Part shown: one piece after another, positions 10,901-24,069 of the stretch
How positions within the stretch are numbered: position 1 is the stretch's first letter
How the letters are laid out: each line of letters opens with the position of its first letter
Assembly: GCA_013397695.1 (NCBI GenBank)
Contig: VYZI01000286.1
Location: 826,082 to 890,081 of the forward strand
Direction: 5' to 3'
Length of the DNA: 64,000 nt
DNA from: Centropus unirufus
Lineage: Eukaryota > Chordata > Aves > Cuculiformes > Centropidae
Position numbers and translations under genes: made by a program
The notes under the pieces: model-generated
What the model saw: only the letters and a program-made list of their open reading frames with translations
Told to the model about the DNA's origin: nothing
The model's database searches: none

Positions 10901-13900
10901 GGTAAAACAGAAATGGTGGATTTTAGGGGAGCAGACTTTGGTAACCTCAAATATCTGGAAGATATAATTTTCCAGGAAGCTTGTCTGGGAGATAAGGGAG
11001 CCAATGGAGGGCAGAGATTCCTTAAATACATGAATAGTAAGGACTGTCATTTTGCATAAGAGATAAGAAACATTGTAAAATAGCAAATTTTTTAAAATCA
11101 GGAGTTCTTCATTTAACTCAGGTGAAAGAAGGATGCAGAGAGGAAGAGAAAAGATTGGGTTACTCTCTGAAGCACAGAAAAACTAGGAAGATAATGGCCC
11201 AAAATTGGAAGCAAGTTGTATGAGTAGCAAGAAATAATTGACTACATGCTCTAGTGTTAAGAGGAAAGTCAAGGAAATTGTCATTCTCTGGAGGGGACAA
11301 ATTTGGTTATTTTGGACAAATAACACCTAGGAGGCAGATGTCATTTTTGTGTTGTTTTTTTTTTTTAATCAGTCTTCACTAAAATGATCAGCTGCAAGAG
11401 GCAGGTAAATCCCCATGGTTCTTTGAGAAAGAGAGGGTAATCTCAGCCTGGAATGGGGAACATAGTATAGACACAGATAGATAAAGTAGATATTGCCAAA
11501 TTGGCTGAGCCCGAGATTCTTCCTCCCAGGGTAACTGCAGAATTATTTACCATCATCAACAGCTGCTGCAGCCAGACCTGGGATGGGGTGGTTGCTCGTG
11601 GTTTCATAGCATATGAACTCTGTGTTGACAACTGAAATTTAATTTGTGTCGGTATTTGTTAGTATTTGAAGTAATTTTCTCTTCTGCTATTCTGTCACTG
11701 GAGAGTGACATAGCTTCCTGTCCTGCAAAGTTATTCGGGTTTCCCACCTGTAATTGTAATAAATTCTGATAGAGAATGTTCTATGCTGTGAAGCCTGCTT
11801 TCCTGGGTCTTAAGACATATCAACAGCCATGCCAAAGGATTTTAAACTAGTGTATGTGCTGAGGCAGCAAGTTTTTACCCTGGCTTTTGCTGTTTCTACC
11901 TGAAGAAGCCAAATAAAATTGTCTTCGGGGGTGGTGATGGTGGGGAGATGAGTGTGTGAGAGGGGATACAGGTTTTCAAGCATTTGTTTCAACTGTGCCA
12001 GAGAAGCAGATCTAATAAATTCTCAAGCCATTTTATGCAGCCTGGTTCCACCTGCAGCATGTTATTTTTCAAAGCTTATGTGTGCATGATTTTAAATAGG
12101 GTGTCTCTTGGCAGGTTTTGCTTATGATATTTGCTAGTCTAAAGATAGTTGCTGAATTTTAGGGTTTACTTGAGTTGTTGCTCTAACAAGTGTCCTTGAA
12201 AGCTGGGCAAAATATCAATGTCTATAAATTCACTCCTGTACTAGTTTATGGAAAATAATGGGATAGTCCTAATTGTAGTCTGAAACTGGTGATCTGTTTA
12301 GTTAAAATAATATAGAATGCAGTAATCATTAAAGCTGTAGTTTTTTCCTAGGCAATAAGTTATGTTCTATGGTAAAGTAGATAAATGTTTTATTTTTATG
12401 GTGTTACAAAGCAACATTTCAGAGCTATTTTTTTCAAAGCAGAATCATGGTGTACTGAAGGTTTAAATTTTTTTTTAATACAGTTTTCATTCTCTGCTAA
12501 ATTATGGGATGTTTGGGTGATATTTTAGAGAAAAATACAGCTGTACATATATAAGATCGAAAGACTTCTGTGAGCAGATGCTGTGTATATGTATAGCAAA
12601 AATATATATCCATGCAAAACATATATGCATGCAAAAAGATCCTTTACCATACTGAAATGATGTTGATAAGGTGAACATAATTCTTTCAATATACATGTAA
12701 GGCAAATACAAAGGTGCTGTAGAAATAACGTTACATATGTTATTTTGTAATGTATGCACAGCTGTTTACACGCATACTCAAAAGCCACTTCTGCATCTCT
12801 TAGTCTTGATGCCTGAGTGCAATAGATTTTGCACCTGGAGCGGGTTTGATTGGTCAGCAGGCTATAGTAGCACACGCAAGTCTCCCAGAGATTATTCTGC
12901 TACTTGCAGGGTGGTGAAATGGGCTATGTGTGACTCCACAACATCCCACTGTAGTCTGCAGCTGCTAAAGCACCAGGGTGCTTTGAGGGAAGTACTAAAC
13001 CTGCTTTTTTTGTTTTTTTGCCACTACAAAACTACATTGTTCGTGGTGAGTATCCAGAAACAATTTTTTGATCCTGTGAACTAAAGATTAAGTAGCAATT
13101 AATACAGTAATTACAGAGACAGGAACCTAATGGTGTGGTTGTGAAAGGTGTCTTGAAGTATCTTAGAGTGAGAAATGTCTATAATCACTCTTGGAAGACT
13201 AAAGTACATGCTGCTGATTCTAGATTTGATCTTGTTTTTTCTCCACCCTGGCTTTTTCTTATGTACATTTGTGTCCCATCCCTTGTGCTGGTAACAGTTT
13301 TTGATGTAGCCATGATGTAAGCTGAATCTGTCTTGTTACCTGAGGGAAAAATAACCTGGTAGGAAAAAAGGGTGAGATCAGAACCTGATCTCACTCACCT
13401 TACAGCTGTGTTAACACTTGAAAAAGGTGGATTGCATGGATGAGTAGCTGAGGACAAGGCAGGTATGCAGGACTTCCCACTTGCCAGCAGGCCACCCTTA
13501 GTGTCTGTATCAAAGGCTGGAGTGACCTCTGTAAGTTGGATCAGAAAAGGTACTCTTCATTTTATTCTAACTTCTGACACAAATATAAATGTATCTCTGA
13601 GAGCAAACTGCAGAAATGGGCATTCTCAAATAAATATTTATTACTGGATGTGCCTCTTTTGTCTGGTTTTAGCTTCTTCGCATCATCAAGTTCTAAAATA
13701 AAAATTCAGTCATTTGTATCACATCTACCATGCCTAAAAACCAAATAAGTGACAATTCTTTCCTTGCTGTATATATTCCATCTGCTGAAATTTTAAGTTT
13801 CCTGTGGACTACTTTGTAAAAGAAATACTAGCTAATGAAACATTTCATAAATATTGAGTGTATTTACTGAGCAGATTTTTGTGAGAATCAGGACTTGTAG

Positions 13901-16900
13901 CATGGGATAAGAATGAGGAGCTACACAGTTCCAGGACTTGTTTAGCAGAGATCGTGTTGCAACATAATATTAAAATGTTTGGTTCCAGAGAATGAAGACA
14001 GAAGTGTATTTTACCTTCAGCGAATATCCCATGCTATTCTTTTGTTATATCATAATTGGCACTCTTAATCAAAAATCCCTGTTGACTTCACTGGGATTCT
14101 AGCCAAAAGAAGCAGTGTAATACCAAGTTCTCAGAGACTGCATTGTCTTACATATTGTAAAACTGATTGATATTGTGTTAAGAAAATGAAGTGTGTGTTA
14201 AATTCTGGTAAAACAGAATGCTATAGCCTGTATAAAACACAATATACTGATAAATATATTTATACTTTTATAGAACACAATAAGTGTTTAATCAAAGAAA
14301 TTTTGCAAGCAATCATGAGTGTCAGTAACTTCTGTTCATAACACTTCAAACATGATTAAAATGGAAAGAAGCAATACGTTAGTTTAGTGGGATCATTTTC
14401 CAAATCAGGAAAAGTGATGATATTTGGCAGCAATGTGCTATTGATAGTAGTTGCAAAGAATTTATTCAGGTATTTGTGGTCCTATAGGTTCAATTGCTTC
14501 ACTGTGTTCCATGATGCAAAAGTAAAATGCTTATAGTAATAATACTTTTCACAAGAAGTATTATTATACTTTTTATCATAATAGAAGTGTTATTTGTGCA
14601 ATAAGGCATGAAATCTGAACTCATTACACAGGCAGCATATACAAGCAGTTGAAATTTTGTTTACAGGCTAGTTTACGTCTCTCATTAAGACCGCTGTATA
14701 AACCACCATTCTTCATCAAGATACTCGCATCATGAATTCTTAACACAGATTTCCAGGCTTGCAAGGGAGTACCAGGTCTGCTTGGAATTTTACAGCAAAA
14801 AAAGAAAGGGAAATAGCTTTCCTTTTCTCAGAAACACTCAAAATTGCATAAATTGCTGTTCAGATATGCTGAAGAATTACTTACAGATCTGCTTCATCTG
14901 AAATGAGGGTCCTGCTGTGGCACAGCCTGTCCACTGTCTGAACCACCGAGAATGCCAATGTCAGCATTACAGCATGGATATGTAATTACCATTTGGATAG
15001 AGATATCAAGGTTATCCTAAATTTGGCCAGTTTATGTGGCATCATACTGGTTCCAGGACCTGCCTGAAAGGTGGAAACCCAGATGTCCTGCGCATAGAGA
15101 CTTCCTAAGTATGAATATAAGATCTGTTGGCCATTTCCTGATGAAGTGGAAAAAGGAGATTTTTCCTGTGTCTCTTTTCACCCTCTGGAAGCTGTTTTCA
15201 TCACTGAGGAAAGTTCTGTGCTTGCTTAAGCCTCTGGTTTATTGTGCTTTGAGTGTATTGTCAGATGCCACCAGTGCTGAGGCACATCAGCACTTTGTTT
15301 AATTACTCCTGGCATGGAGTAGTTAGGGGGTCCAGCCTCCTGAAATTCTTAAAGTTTTCCTCAGATTGTCCTGTTATTTGGTTAAGGCATATTCTTGCTG
15401 ATGGTCACAGACCTTTTGTTGTTATATGTATCGTGTTTGTTGGCAGGGATGTGCTACTTTAAAGAGATGCTTGAAGTTTCCTGCTAAGTGATACTGTGGG
15501 TTGTAGTGAATTAATTTCTCGGCAGCATGAATTAGCTTTGAAGCATACACAGATCAAAGCATATGTTTTGAGTGAAAGGTGATTCCAAAGGGTATTGAAT
15601 TCTCAAGATACCCAGGATTTTCACATCCTTATTTCCATGTGGTGGGGTAAAGCCACAGCCAGTGTGGGCTGGCACGTCCTATTCTTTGAATTTATGGAAT
15701 AGCAAGAAAGCTGCCAGAGGTATCTTCATACAAAGGCAAGGACCTGGGAAATTCTGTTGCCTTACAAGACAAAGCTCAACCGTTTTGGACTCTTTCCAAC
15801 TTTTCGTTGTGCACTGCGGAAATGAAAACAGTCTCCTCTTTATTATATCTGTTGGTATTACCTTCAGGGTTTTACTCTTTCCTAGTTGAGTCTATACTGC
15901 TTTGAATTTTTGTTACTTTTACCTTATTCATGATAATTTATACTCTGTTTTGATGTTACTATCCATGAAAGTCTTGACAGACAATCATCAAAACCTATTT
16001 TTTAAAGAGATGCAAAAGAACTAATTCAGCTTCTGGCCCAATGTAAGTAAATCATTGGTCTCTGATTGTTTTGCTTTGGGTTTTTTTTGGCTTTATTTTA
16101 CTGTACTTTGCCAGGAAAAAAAAAACTTGGCAAGTACCATACAGTTTCCATGTTGTAACCGTGGTTAGATGACCCTGATTATCCATGTTGCATTTTTTGG
16201 CTCTTCGCTTGTAGCTTGTAGCGTATTTTGTGATGGTTCTTAATTTAATCAGAGTCCTCTCCAAATGTCTGGGATACAAATTCCTATTTATCCTACTACC
16301 TTTGACTTAAAGACATTCTGGTCTCCGAATTCCTCAGCCTGGGTTCCCTGAAGAACTCTCTAGTCTATGGACATTTATCCTTTTGAAGTTGATAAGAGTT
16401 ATGAAACTATTATTTTAGCCCTTTTTTTTATTTATGCTAACTCGACTTTCAATGATGCACTATAGAAATCTTCATTACATGGCAAAATCAAATGTAAATA
16501 AGTAAAAGTTTTGCCAGCTCTGGCTATTTATTACACAGGTTTGTTGTCTGGAACATCCAACAGTGGGTTTCCTCCAGCCGTATCACTAGCTATTATTACT
16601 GTCTATAGTCAATTCTAATCTTTGTCAGGAAGTTTGTCTTCTGTGACAACAGGTATTGTCACACTATCTAATAGATTTTCTCTTTACAATGATGTTACTG
16701 TGATCTTTATCCATATTTATATCTAAATCTATCATATACTTTCACTTTCTTTCCAGCAGAAATTCTCTTTTAGAAAAATGATTTTTTTTTAAAAAAAGCT
16801 TTCCTTCATAATGCCTTATTGCTTGTAGCATGTCCAACTGCTCTCATCTTTAACACTGTCTTTCCTGAATGATATCCGTCCTTTCATATCTATACTTCAG

Positions 16901-17564
16901 TTCCAAATTCTATGATATCAAGGTTCTGTTTTCTCCTTAACATTAACATTCACATTTTATAGGTGTATTTCAAGACCTTCCATAGTGTTGAGAAAGCTCC
17001 TGAGAATTGTTTACACATCAGAGCTATTTCTTACTCTGTTACTTACACAGAGCAAACTCAGGCATGCCATCTCCTATTACTTGATTGCTGTCTTAATTAT
17101 TTTTATTTACCTTTGTTCGGCTACCATTGTTTTTTTTAATCCATGTCAGTATTCTCATTTACCCTGTATTTTGTCTTTCCACTAGTGTTTATAGATCTAT
17201 CATTTTTCAGTTTAAAAATGTTATTATCAGTTGGTTTTGATATTCAAATCAACTCGGACATTCAAATCAAAGTTATCTGTTGAAAAATGACTTCCTTCAA
17301 TAAATACCTCTCAACAGTCAAGCATTGCAGAAACTTCCTTGTAGCACTTATAATTTAGCTTTAGGTTATCTTATTCTCTCATTAGGCTTTTTACTCCTTC
17401 TCTTGTGCCTTGAAACTTCATAATAACTCTTGAAAAAGACATTACACGCTGTACATGCTGTTGGACTATTAATTGAGGCAGAGATGAGACCAAGTTGTGC
17501 TATATATTTTATACATTTTTATACATTTTATACGTATATACATTCAAGAAGAACCCGGTGAGAT
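7913..17564. other. Long unique stretch without recognisable genes
   Basis: Nearly 10 kb of AT-rich DNA in which I recognise no gene and no confident repeat. The plus strand is A/G-rich around 10800-11340, with a T-run at 11346-11365. An AT-rich inverted repeat (TAATAATACTT at 14537-14547 against its complement at 14556-14566) is minor. Frames at 12737-13084 and 15036-15302 are ordinary in length and have no homologue I know. A short 10-base tandem repeat, TTTTATACAT, occurs at 17507-17535. Confidence 0.5.
17507..17535. repeat. Short tandem repeat, 10-base unit
   Basis: The unit TTTTATACAT is repeated almost three times (17507-17516, 17517-17526, then a diverged copy ending in TACGT). The array is AT-rich and short, with no functional implication. 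Confidence 0.8.
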
Positions 17565-18770
17565 TTTTCCAGATGGTAATCCTTTTTGATTAGGGAAAAA
17601 TGCTGAAGGATCTTTTTCAAATCATGTTATGGTAGTTGAGGTCTCTGAGCAAATGGACAAAACCCACAAGAATAAATCTCCAGGCAGAGATGACATTTGT
17701 TCAGGAGCTCTGAAGAAACTTGGAGATGAAACAGTTGAATTACTGGGACATCATTAGTCATTTAAATTTGTTTTGGTACCAAAGATGACTAATGTGATAT
17801 CAGTTTTTAAAGCACTCTCTGTAGGGAATCTAGGGAATATCTAGGGCACTACATGTCTGTAAATTTCATGTCAGATAGGCAGGAACAAACTATTATGAAG
17901 AATATCAAAATTAGATGGACAAGTGGGAAAAATATACTAGGGATAAGCCTTCATCTGTTGTGTTTTAGGATTTTTCTTTCTTTTTTTAAAATCAAGTCTG
18001 TCACTGTTCTCTGGATTCAATAAACTATTTCCAAAACTGGTTTGACAACATTTCTCACTAAAATCTCCTAAGAACTAAGAGGAGGTTCTCATATGGATAA
18101 ATTGTGGATTATAAACAGGGGAAATGGAGAACATGGGTAAAACATTGTTTGCTACAGTGGAAGAATTTTCAAAGGAAGTCTACTGTTCTGTGCAGCAGTG
18201 GGCTTTTTAGTATATTCATAAATGATTAGAAAAAGAATGACTACTGAGGCTACAGTTTGCTGGTGATACCATCTACTGATGATAAAGAGCTGCAAAGCAA
18301 TCCAGGAATGCTATGATAAAGCAGCTGATTAAATTCAATGTAGATTAATAGATAATGAGCCCTTAAGGAGAGCAGGGAAGAATGGTCCTAATTTTACATA
18401 TCCTTAGATGGGTTGCGAGTTCACTATTACAACCCTAAATCTCGTTCTGAGTGGTAATAGATAGCCTTATAGAAATGGGAGAGCAGTGCTCAGTGGCAGT
18501 CAAAAATCAGATAGAATATTATGAATTATTGTGAAAGGAACAGAGAGCAAATCAGAACCTCATTATGCCACTTTGCAAATCCATCATGTACAATCATTGT
18601 CAATATAGTGTGGAATGCTGGTTTCTCAAATTAAAAAGAATATTATCAAATGAGAAAAAGTATTTGGAAGAAAAAATAGCAGATGGAGAGGATGTAAGAA
18701 TGAAGTATCTGAGATTTTTCTTTTTTAAGGAAAATAAAAGAAAATAAAAAATACAGACTTATTTGCATGT
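17565..18770 (+). mobile_element. Ancient CR1 LINE relic with RT fragments
   Basis: This is a heavily decayed CR1-type reverse-transcriptase region on the plus strand, recognised from scattered translated islands in CR1 order. At about 17660-17740 a frame reads NKSPGRDDICSGALKKL, matching the CR1 segment just before the RT core (K-x-P-G-x-D-x-I). At about 17780-17850 NVISVFKA and then NLGN correspond to the ANVTPIFKKG...GNYRP block. At 18560-18630 MPLCKSIM...YSVECWF corresponds to the LPLYKSLVRPHLEYCVQFW block. Spacing and order fit CR1. Many frameshifts and stops separate the islands, so it is much older than the other copies here and inactive. An old relative within the CR1/L3 group is an alternative. 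Confidence 0.7.
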
Positions 18771-19805
18771 GTATGTGCCTGAAGAGCCATTTTCCCTTTC
18801 TTTCTTCTCTTTATTTTACTATTTTTTCTTTTGACTATTTCCCAGCTTCATGATCAGTTTGTGGGCAATATATGGATCCAAAATATCAAAAAAGAGACTA
18901 CTGCATAGCCCAGGATTAACATTTGACAAAAATGACTTTTTCCTATGAAGAAATTGGGTGTAGGCATATATGTATGGAGTACAGATGCTGCCCTTTGACC
19001 CTACAGTCATGATGAATGTTCCAAAATACTGTAAAAATGCAAGGAACATACATATCTAAAAGTTGGTGTCTCTCAAAAGTATGGGGAAATAGTCATGAGG
19101 TGGCACATTCTGGAAGATAAAAAAAAAAAGAGATGTGCGAACACTTTGAGAAGAGGCAAGCCTTGTAGTGGAATTATGTAATTTTGCAAAAGTTTACGAG
19201 AGCTCAAAACATACCCAAATATGATAATGACAATATCACTGTGAGAGTGAAATAGTTCCTGATAAAGGCAATAGTTAATATTATAATCTAAATCTGATAT
19301 CAAATGGCATTATTTCTTTTCTTTTAGCTGAGTTGAGCACTAGCACATATGCAATGGTGAGGCCAAGAACAAGCCTTACAAAAGAAAGATACAAGCGGCC
19401 AAAGTAAGGTGGCTACATTTCAGGGCAAAGGCTTCTGAATGTGAAATTCTAAAGGAGGTGGTTAATAAAAGTATATGTGAATGGAAGCAATGTGAAAATA
19501 AATAAAAGGCTTAGAATGAAAAGATGTTGATAATAAAATAATGGCAAATCCTTTTCATCAGGAGAGGGTGGTTACTGGAGGAATGAGGGAAATTGAAGAA
19601 ATGTTTCAGGGCTTCATTCTTGGAAAAAAAAAGAATCTTTAAGCATGCAAACAGAGCCAAATTCGTTCAATTCTTTCATGATTTTTATACCTCAGCAGAG
19701 TATAATATTGCTGCTGTTGCTCTGGAGGGCCTAAGGCAGGTAATCGATAGGGTGAGTGCAGTTGTTCTCTGCAGGGGTGGACCCTACCGCCGCAAAACAC
19801 TTTCA
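18771..19805. other. Unique stretch between two CR1 copies
   Basis: No feature is recognised. A slightly GC-richer part at 19720-19800 precedes the next CR1. Parts of 19330-19640 are A/G-rich and might continue the old LINE to the left, but I see no reverse-transcriptase motif to support that. Confidence 0.45.
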
Positions 19806-20680
19806 CAGAATCACTAGCTTGGAAAAGATGTCTGAGATCATTGAGTCCAACTGTACCTGTCTACCACTAAACCATATCCCATAGCACCTAATCTACCTGT
19901 CTTCTAAATACATCCAGGGAGAGTGATTCCTCCCTGGGCAGCCTGCTCCAGCATCTGATGACCCTTTCAGTAAAAAACTTCTTCCTAATTTCCAACTTGA
20001 ACCTCCCTTGGCACAGCCTGATGCCATTCCCCCTTGTCCTATCCCCTGTCACTTGGGAGAAGAGACCAGCACCCACCCCTCTGCAACTTTCTTTCAGGCA
20101 GCTGTAGGCAGTGATAAGGTCTCCCCTCAGCCTCCTCTTCCCCGGGCTAAAAAAACCCCAGTTCCCTCAGCTGCTCCTCATAAGACTTGTTCTCCAGCCC
20201 CTTCACCGGCTTTGTTGCCCTTCTCACACTCCAAGACCTCAATGTCCTTCTTGTAGTGAGGGGCCCAAAACTGAACACAGCATTCGAGGTGCGACCTCAC
20301 CAGTTCCCAGAACAGGGGCAGAATCACCTCCCTGGACCTGTTGGCCACGCTGTTTCTGATACAGGCCAAGATGCCATTGGCTTTCTTGGCCACCGGGGCA
20401 CGCTGCTGGCTCGTGTTCAGTCAACTGTCAACCAACACACCCAGGTCCTTCTCCTCCAGGCAGCTTTCCACCCACTCTCCCCCAAGCCTGTAGCACTGCA
20501 CAGGGTTGTTGTGTCCCAAGTGCAGGACCCAGCATTTGGCTTTGTTGAACCTCATCCCATTGGTCTCAGCCCATTGCCCAATCTGATCCAGATCCCTCTG
20601 AAGAGCCTCCCTACCCCCAAGCAGATCAACACTTCCTCCCAGCTTAGTGTCATCTGCGAACTTGCTGAGGACTAAAGTCA
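19806..20680 (-). mobile_element. CR1 LINE (J-like), 3' part of ORF2 and 3' UTR
   Basis: This is the best preserved CR1 in the window, on the minus strand. The plus-strand left edge, CACAGAATCACTAGCTTGG, is the reverse complement of the 3' terminus, and the following words (GAGTCCAACTGTACCTGTC, CATCCAGGGAGAGTGATTCC) resemble the CR1-J group. Reading minus from 20681, a frame begins LSKFADDTKLGGSVDLLGG, which includes the F-A-D-D catalytic motif of the reverse transcriptase. It then continues through MRFNKAKCWVLHLGHNNP and EKDLGVLVDS. Further frames at 20178-20393 and 19888-20076 complete the C-terminal part, broken by frameshifts. The element is truncated exactly before FADD, so most of ORF2 and all of ORF1 are missing. 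It is not mobile. Confidence 0.95.
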
Positions 20681-23101
20681 TGCATCCTTAATAACTGTGT
20701 ACGTAATATGGGGAATATTTTCAGTACTGCAGTTGGAGTCATCCAATAAGTGGTGTCTGATGCCCGATGGTGGTGTTTGTTTCCCTTTTTTTAAATTTTT
20801 CTTGATGCAGTGATAGAGGTCTGGCAAGTGTCCTGGGAGAAAAAAGGTGGTGTACAGACATCTGTATGTTTTCAGCAATCTGTTTGGAAAACTTGGAAAC
20901 TTTGCTTCTTCAGACTGCTGTATTAGTTATCATTGGCACCCAATACATTCCACAATCAGGAATGATACAAAGTTAATCCTGTAGTGAGTTCTAAGACCCA
21001 TTTACAGAACGTTCAGATTTAGGGCAAGAGTTTAGAAATGCATTACCACAGGATACAAAGCAGGCTTTGAAAAGAACCTGAACTCTCAGCTGAAGTGAAC
21101 CAAGGAAAAGTGTACAGTCTTATGTAACAGTGTTCCTTAGAAAAACCAAATGTGCTTTAAATGGACAGATGAACAGTGATGTTGACGCTCCTAGGGCTCG
21201 TGTGGTAAGAATATGTGTATAAATAATGAGTTAGAAATGCACTAAACTACAGATTTAGTAGGAATAAAGCAGGAGAGTCCATCTGAGAAGCACAGAGGGA
21301 AAAAAGATACCATGCAGCAAAGTGAACAAAGTTGTTAGCCTTGGCTACCCATCTGTTTTTTCACTCCTCTGAGAAAGCCCTCCCTAAACATACTGTTGCT
21401 AAAAAGGTCACCATGAAATCAAATCCATTTGGGCTAGCCCTCATCTACTTTAATAATGGCTCCTGTCAGGAGATAAGGCTGCTTGCAGTGAAATCTGGGT
21501 ATGGCTATGCTAGAGTCGTGAGGCTAGTAAAGCCCCTCCCAAAGAGGAATATGGGGTCTAATCAATGGTGTATTTCAGCTACTGATGTATGAGGAAAGCT
21601 TGTTTTTTTTGCTTATTATCACTTTTTTTGGGTTTTTTTGTTTTTTTTTTCTTCCTCAGAGAGCTGAATATATGTATGTCTGTGCCACCAGAATGTTTTG
21701 CTGCTACTGCAGGTGTATACAGGCAGAGCAAAACGATAAACTCAGCATTTTGATGTTCAGGAGAGACTCATAATTCATATAAGCGCTGCTGTGCTATGAG
21801 GTTTCAGAGCTGAGTGGTTCTGTAGCGGAGATACTGAAACAGCTTGAAATATTGTGTTGGAAACGATAGCATTTCTGATACATCAACACGTACTGCAAAT
21901 AAGTAGATATTGTCTCCTCTGCGTTCAATAGGTGCTGAATTAGTGGTCAGTCAATCAACCATTTTGCTAAGGAAAGTGTCAGGAAACAGCCACAGAGGAT
22001 GGGGTGTCACTGGGGTAGGAAGGAACGTGATGGTTAGAAACAAGTCCCCTGGTCTCTACAGCCATTTTGGGGAGTCATCTTCCTAAAATTAGATGGAATG
22101 ATGACTTACCACTGCATGATAATATCACAGAGCATTAAGTAATAGGTTATTTATTTTTCTCTTGGGAAGGGAGGATACAAGTGAAATGTCTCACAGATCC
22201 TTTGCAAGAGATTTTTGGAAATCCCTGCTGGGTATTGTAGAAAGTCATGTAAGCTATAGCCAATCAGTTAGATCTTATACATGAAGTGAAACATGCTTTT
22301 GTCAGGCTCTTTGGCTCTGAACATTACAAATCTCAAGATACAGAATGCTTTTCTCTTGTTGTCTTGATGAATGTTTCTGATTGGAATTGCTTAAACGGGA
22401 GAAGCTGCAGAGCTTCTTGGCAGAATTACCAAGCACTTTGCGTTGCAGGCATTCTGCAAGGAGTGGTGAGTTCAGATCTTCACAGGTGGAGAATGGTTGA
22501 GTAAACTCATGCATGTTGTAAACCCAGGGTTTCTGTGGCAAAACGAACCATCTCCTTGGTTTTGTGCCTAACAAGCTCTCTGTTCCATTGCTTGTCTGCT
22601 TTTGCAAAACCTGTGGTAAAAATAAATGTTTGTCAGATTAAATGAAATATTTTCCCCACAAATGAAAGTAGCTTTGCTTTTCTGTTTTGTTGAGGAGAAA
22701 ACCAATGCATCCCTATCCAGTACTGTCAACTTGATTTTCATTTTGCTTGGTCAGGTTGTTATGTTTATTCTCCAAGCAGAAATTCATTGTTCTCTCAGCC
22801 CTGTTCTATGTCTCTTAGTGATGAGCTGCTCCCCATACTTTTGCGGAATGAAGGGCTTGGCCTTAACACCTACCCTGAGCCCTTACATGTTAGAGGGGAA
22901 GGACTGTGGCCATCTACGTGCTACTGAACTCAGTGCATGGTAAAGCAGTGTCTGTTTCTGTACAGACACTTCATTTTAGCAGAGACATGGTAGAGAGTGA
23001 AAGGAGTAACATGGCACTTTCATTGAAATGTGTTTATACCAACTTACTTGGAATAAGAAACATGGGAGTTGAAGTGCATTCATGAATTTTTTTTGTATTG
23101 G
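20681..23101. other. Unique stretch with T-rich low complexity
   Basis: No gene or repeat family is recognised. A T-rich low-complexity run occupies 21600-21652. The remaining sequence is AT-rich with short chance frames. Confidence 0.5.
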
Positions 23102-23417
23102 TTCATAGACTCATAGAATCTCTAGGTTGAAAAAGACCTTTGAGATTATTGAATCTAACCGTACCTGTCTGGTACTAAATCATACCCCTAAGCACTTAAT
23201 CTCCCCATCTTTTAAATACATCCAGTGATGGTGACTCAACCACCTCCATGGGCAGCCTATTCTAGAGCCTGATAACCGTTTGTTTAGGTGAAGGATTTTT
23301 TCCTGATGTCCAATCTGAACCTCTCCCCTGTGCAACTTGAGTCTGTTCCCCTCGTCCTATCAACTGTCACTTGGGCAAAGAGACACCCACCACTCTACAA
23401 CCTCCTTTTTAGGCATA
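23102..23417 (-). mobile_element. CR1 LINE (J-like) 3' fragment
   Basis: The plus strand begins TTCATAGACTCATAGAATC and continues AGGTTGAAAAAGACC, then ATCTAACCGTACCTGTCTGG, then CATCCAGTGATGGTGACTC, the reverse complement of a CR1-J-like 3' end. The copy is about 315 bases, has lost nearly all of ORF2 and is inactive. Its right edge meets the 3' part of a different, older CR1 without a gap, so it appears to have inserted at the 3' end of that element. Confidence 0.9.
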
Positions 23418-24069
23418 TGACTGAGTTTGGAAGGACCCCAGGACGTTGTCTAGTCCAACTGTCATGCACAAAGCACAATCAGATAAAGCAGGGTGCTCAG
23501 GAGTGTGCCTACTCAGATTTTGATTTTTTTCCAAGAATGGAGACTCTACAACATTCATAGGCAACCTGTTCCAGTGTTTGAGCACCCTCAGAGTAAAGAA
23601 ATTTTTTTCTGCTGTTTAAATGGAATTACTTCAGTTTGTGCCCATTGCCTCTTGCCCCGCCACTGAATATGACTGAGTCTGGCTCTATCGTCTTGATAGG
23701 ATCATTGATAGGATCCCCCTGAACCTTCTTTTTCCACATGCGGACCAGTTCTAGCTTTCTCAACCATCCCTTTTATGAGAGATGGTCCAGTCTTTGTGGC
23801 TCTTCATTGAAATCACTCTAGTAGATCCATTTCTTGTACTGAGGGCCACAGACTTGGATACAAGACTCCAGATTGCTTTCACCAGTGCTGAGTAGAGGCA
23901 AAAGATTACTTCCCTCAATCTGCTGGTGATGCTCCTCCTAGTGCAACCTGTTTGCCACGAGGGCACATTTCTTGCTCATGGTCAACTGCTTGTTCACCCA
24001 GACTCATAGGTCCTTTTCTGCACAGCTACTTTCCTGCTGGTTGGCCGCTAGTACATATTGGTGCATGGT
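23418..24069 (-). mobile_element. Older CR1 LINE, 3' segment (left of LTR)
   Basis: This is the 3' portion of an old minus-strand CR1 that continues at 25119-26395 beyond an LTR insertion. Minus-strand translation at 23760-23966 gives SITSRLREVIFCLYSALV, the C-terminal block following the reverse transcriptase (IASRSREVILPLYSALVRP in typical copies). Near the LTR the minus strand reads AACCAGCAGGAAAGTAGC and AGAAAAGGACCT, matching the CR1 segment that codes LESS..EKDLG. Several indels and stops are present. The terminal 3' octamers are missing where the younger CR1 abuts. Confidence 0.9.

Noticed and set aside
10800..11400. Possible ancient LINE (a short SVFTK-like translation near 11370)
   Set aside because: Only one four-residue match was found, with no ordered series of motifs, so it cannot be distinguished from chance.
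12737..13084. 115-codon plus frame
   Set aside because: It starts at TTG, and there is no family resemblance or splice context.
14537..14566. AT-rich hairpin TAATAATACTT/AAGTATTATTA
   Set aside because: An 11-base stem of A and T only is expected in AT-rich DNA and has no supporting context.
19330..19800. Possible extension of the old LINE relic
   Set aside because: Only A/G-rich composition suggests it, and no ordered reverse-transcriptase motif is visible.
20187..20675. 162-codon plus frame
   Set aside because: It is the antisense of CR1 ORF2, and the meaningful frame is on the minus strand with FADDTKLGG.
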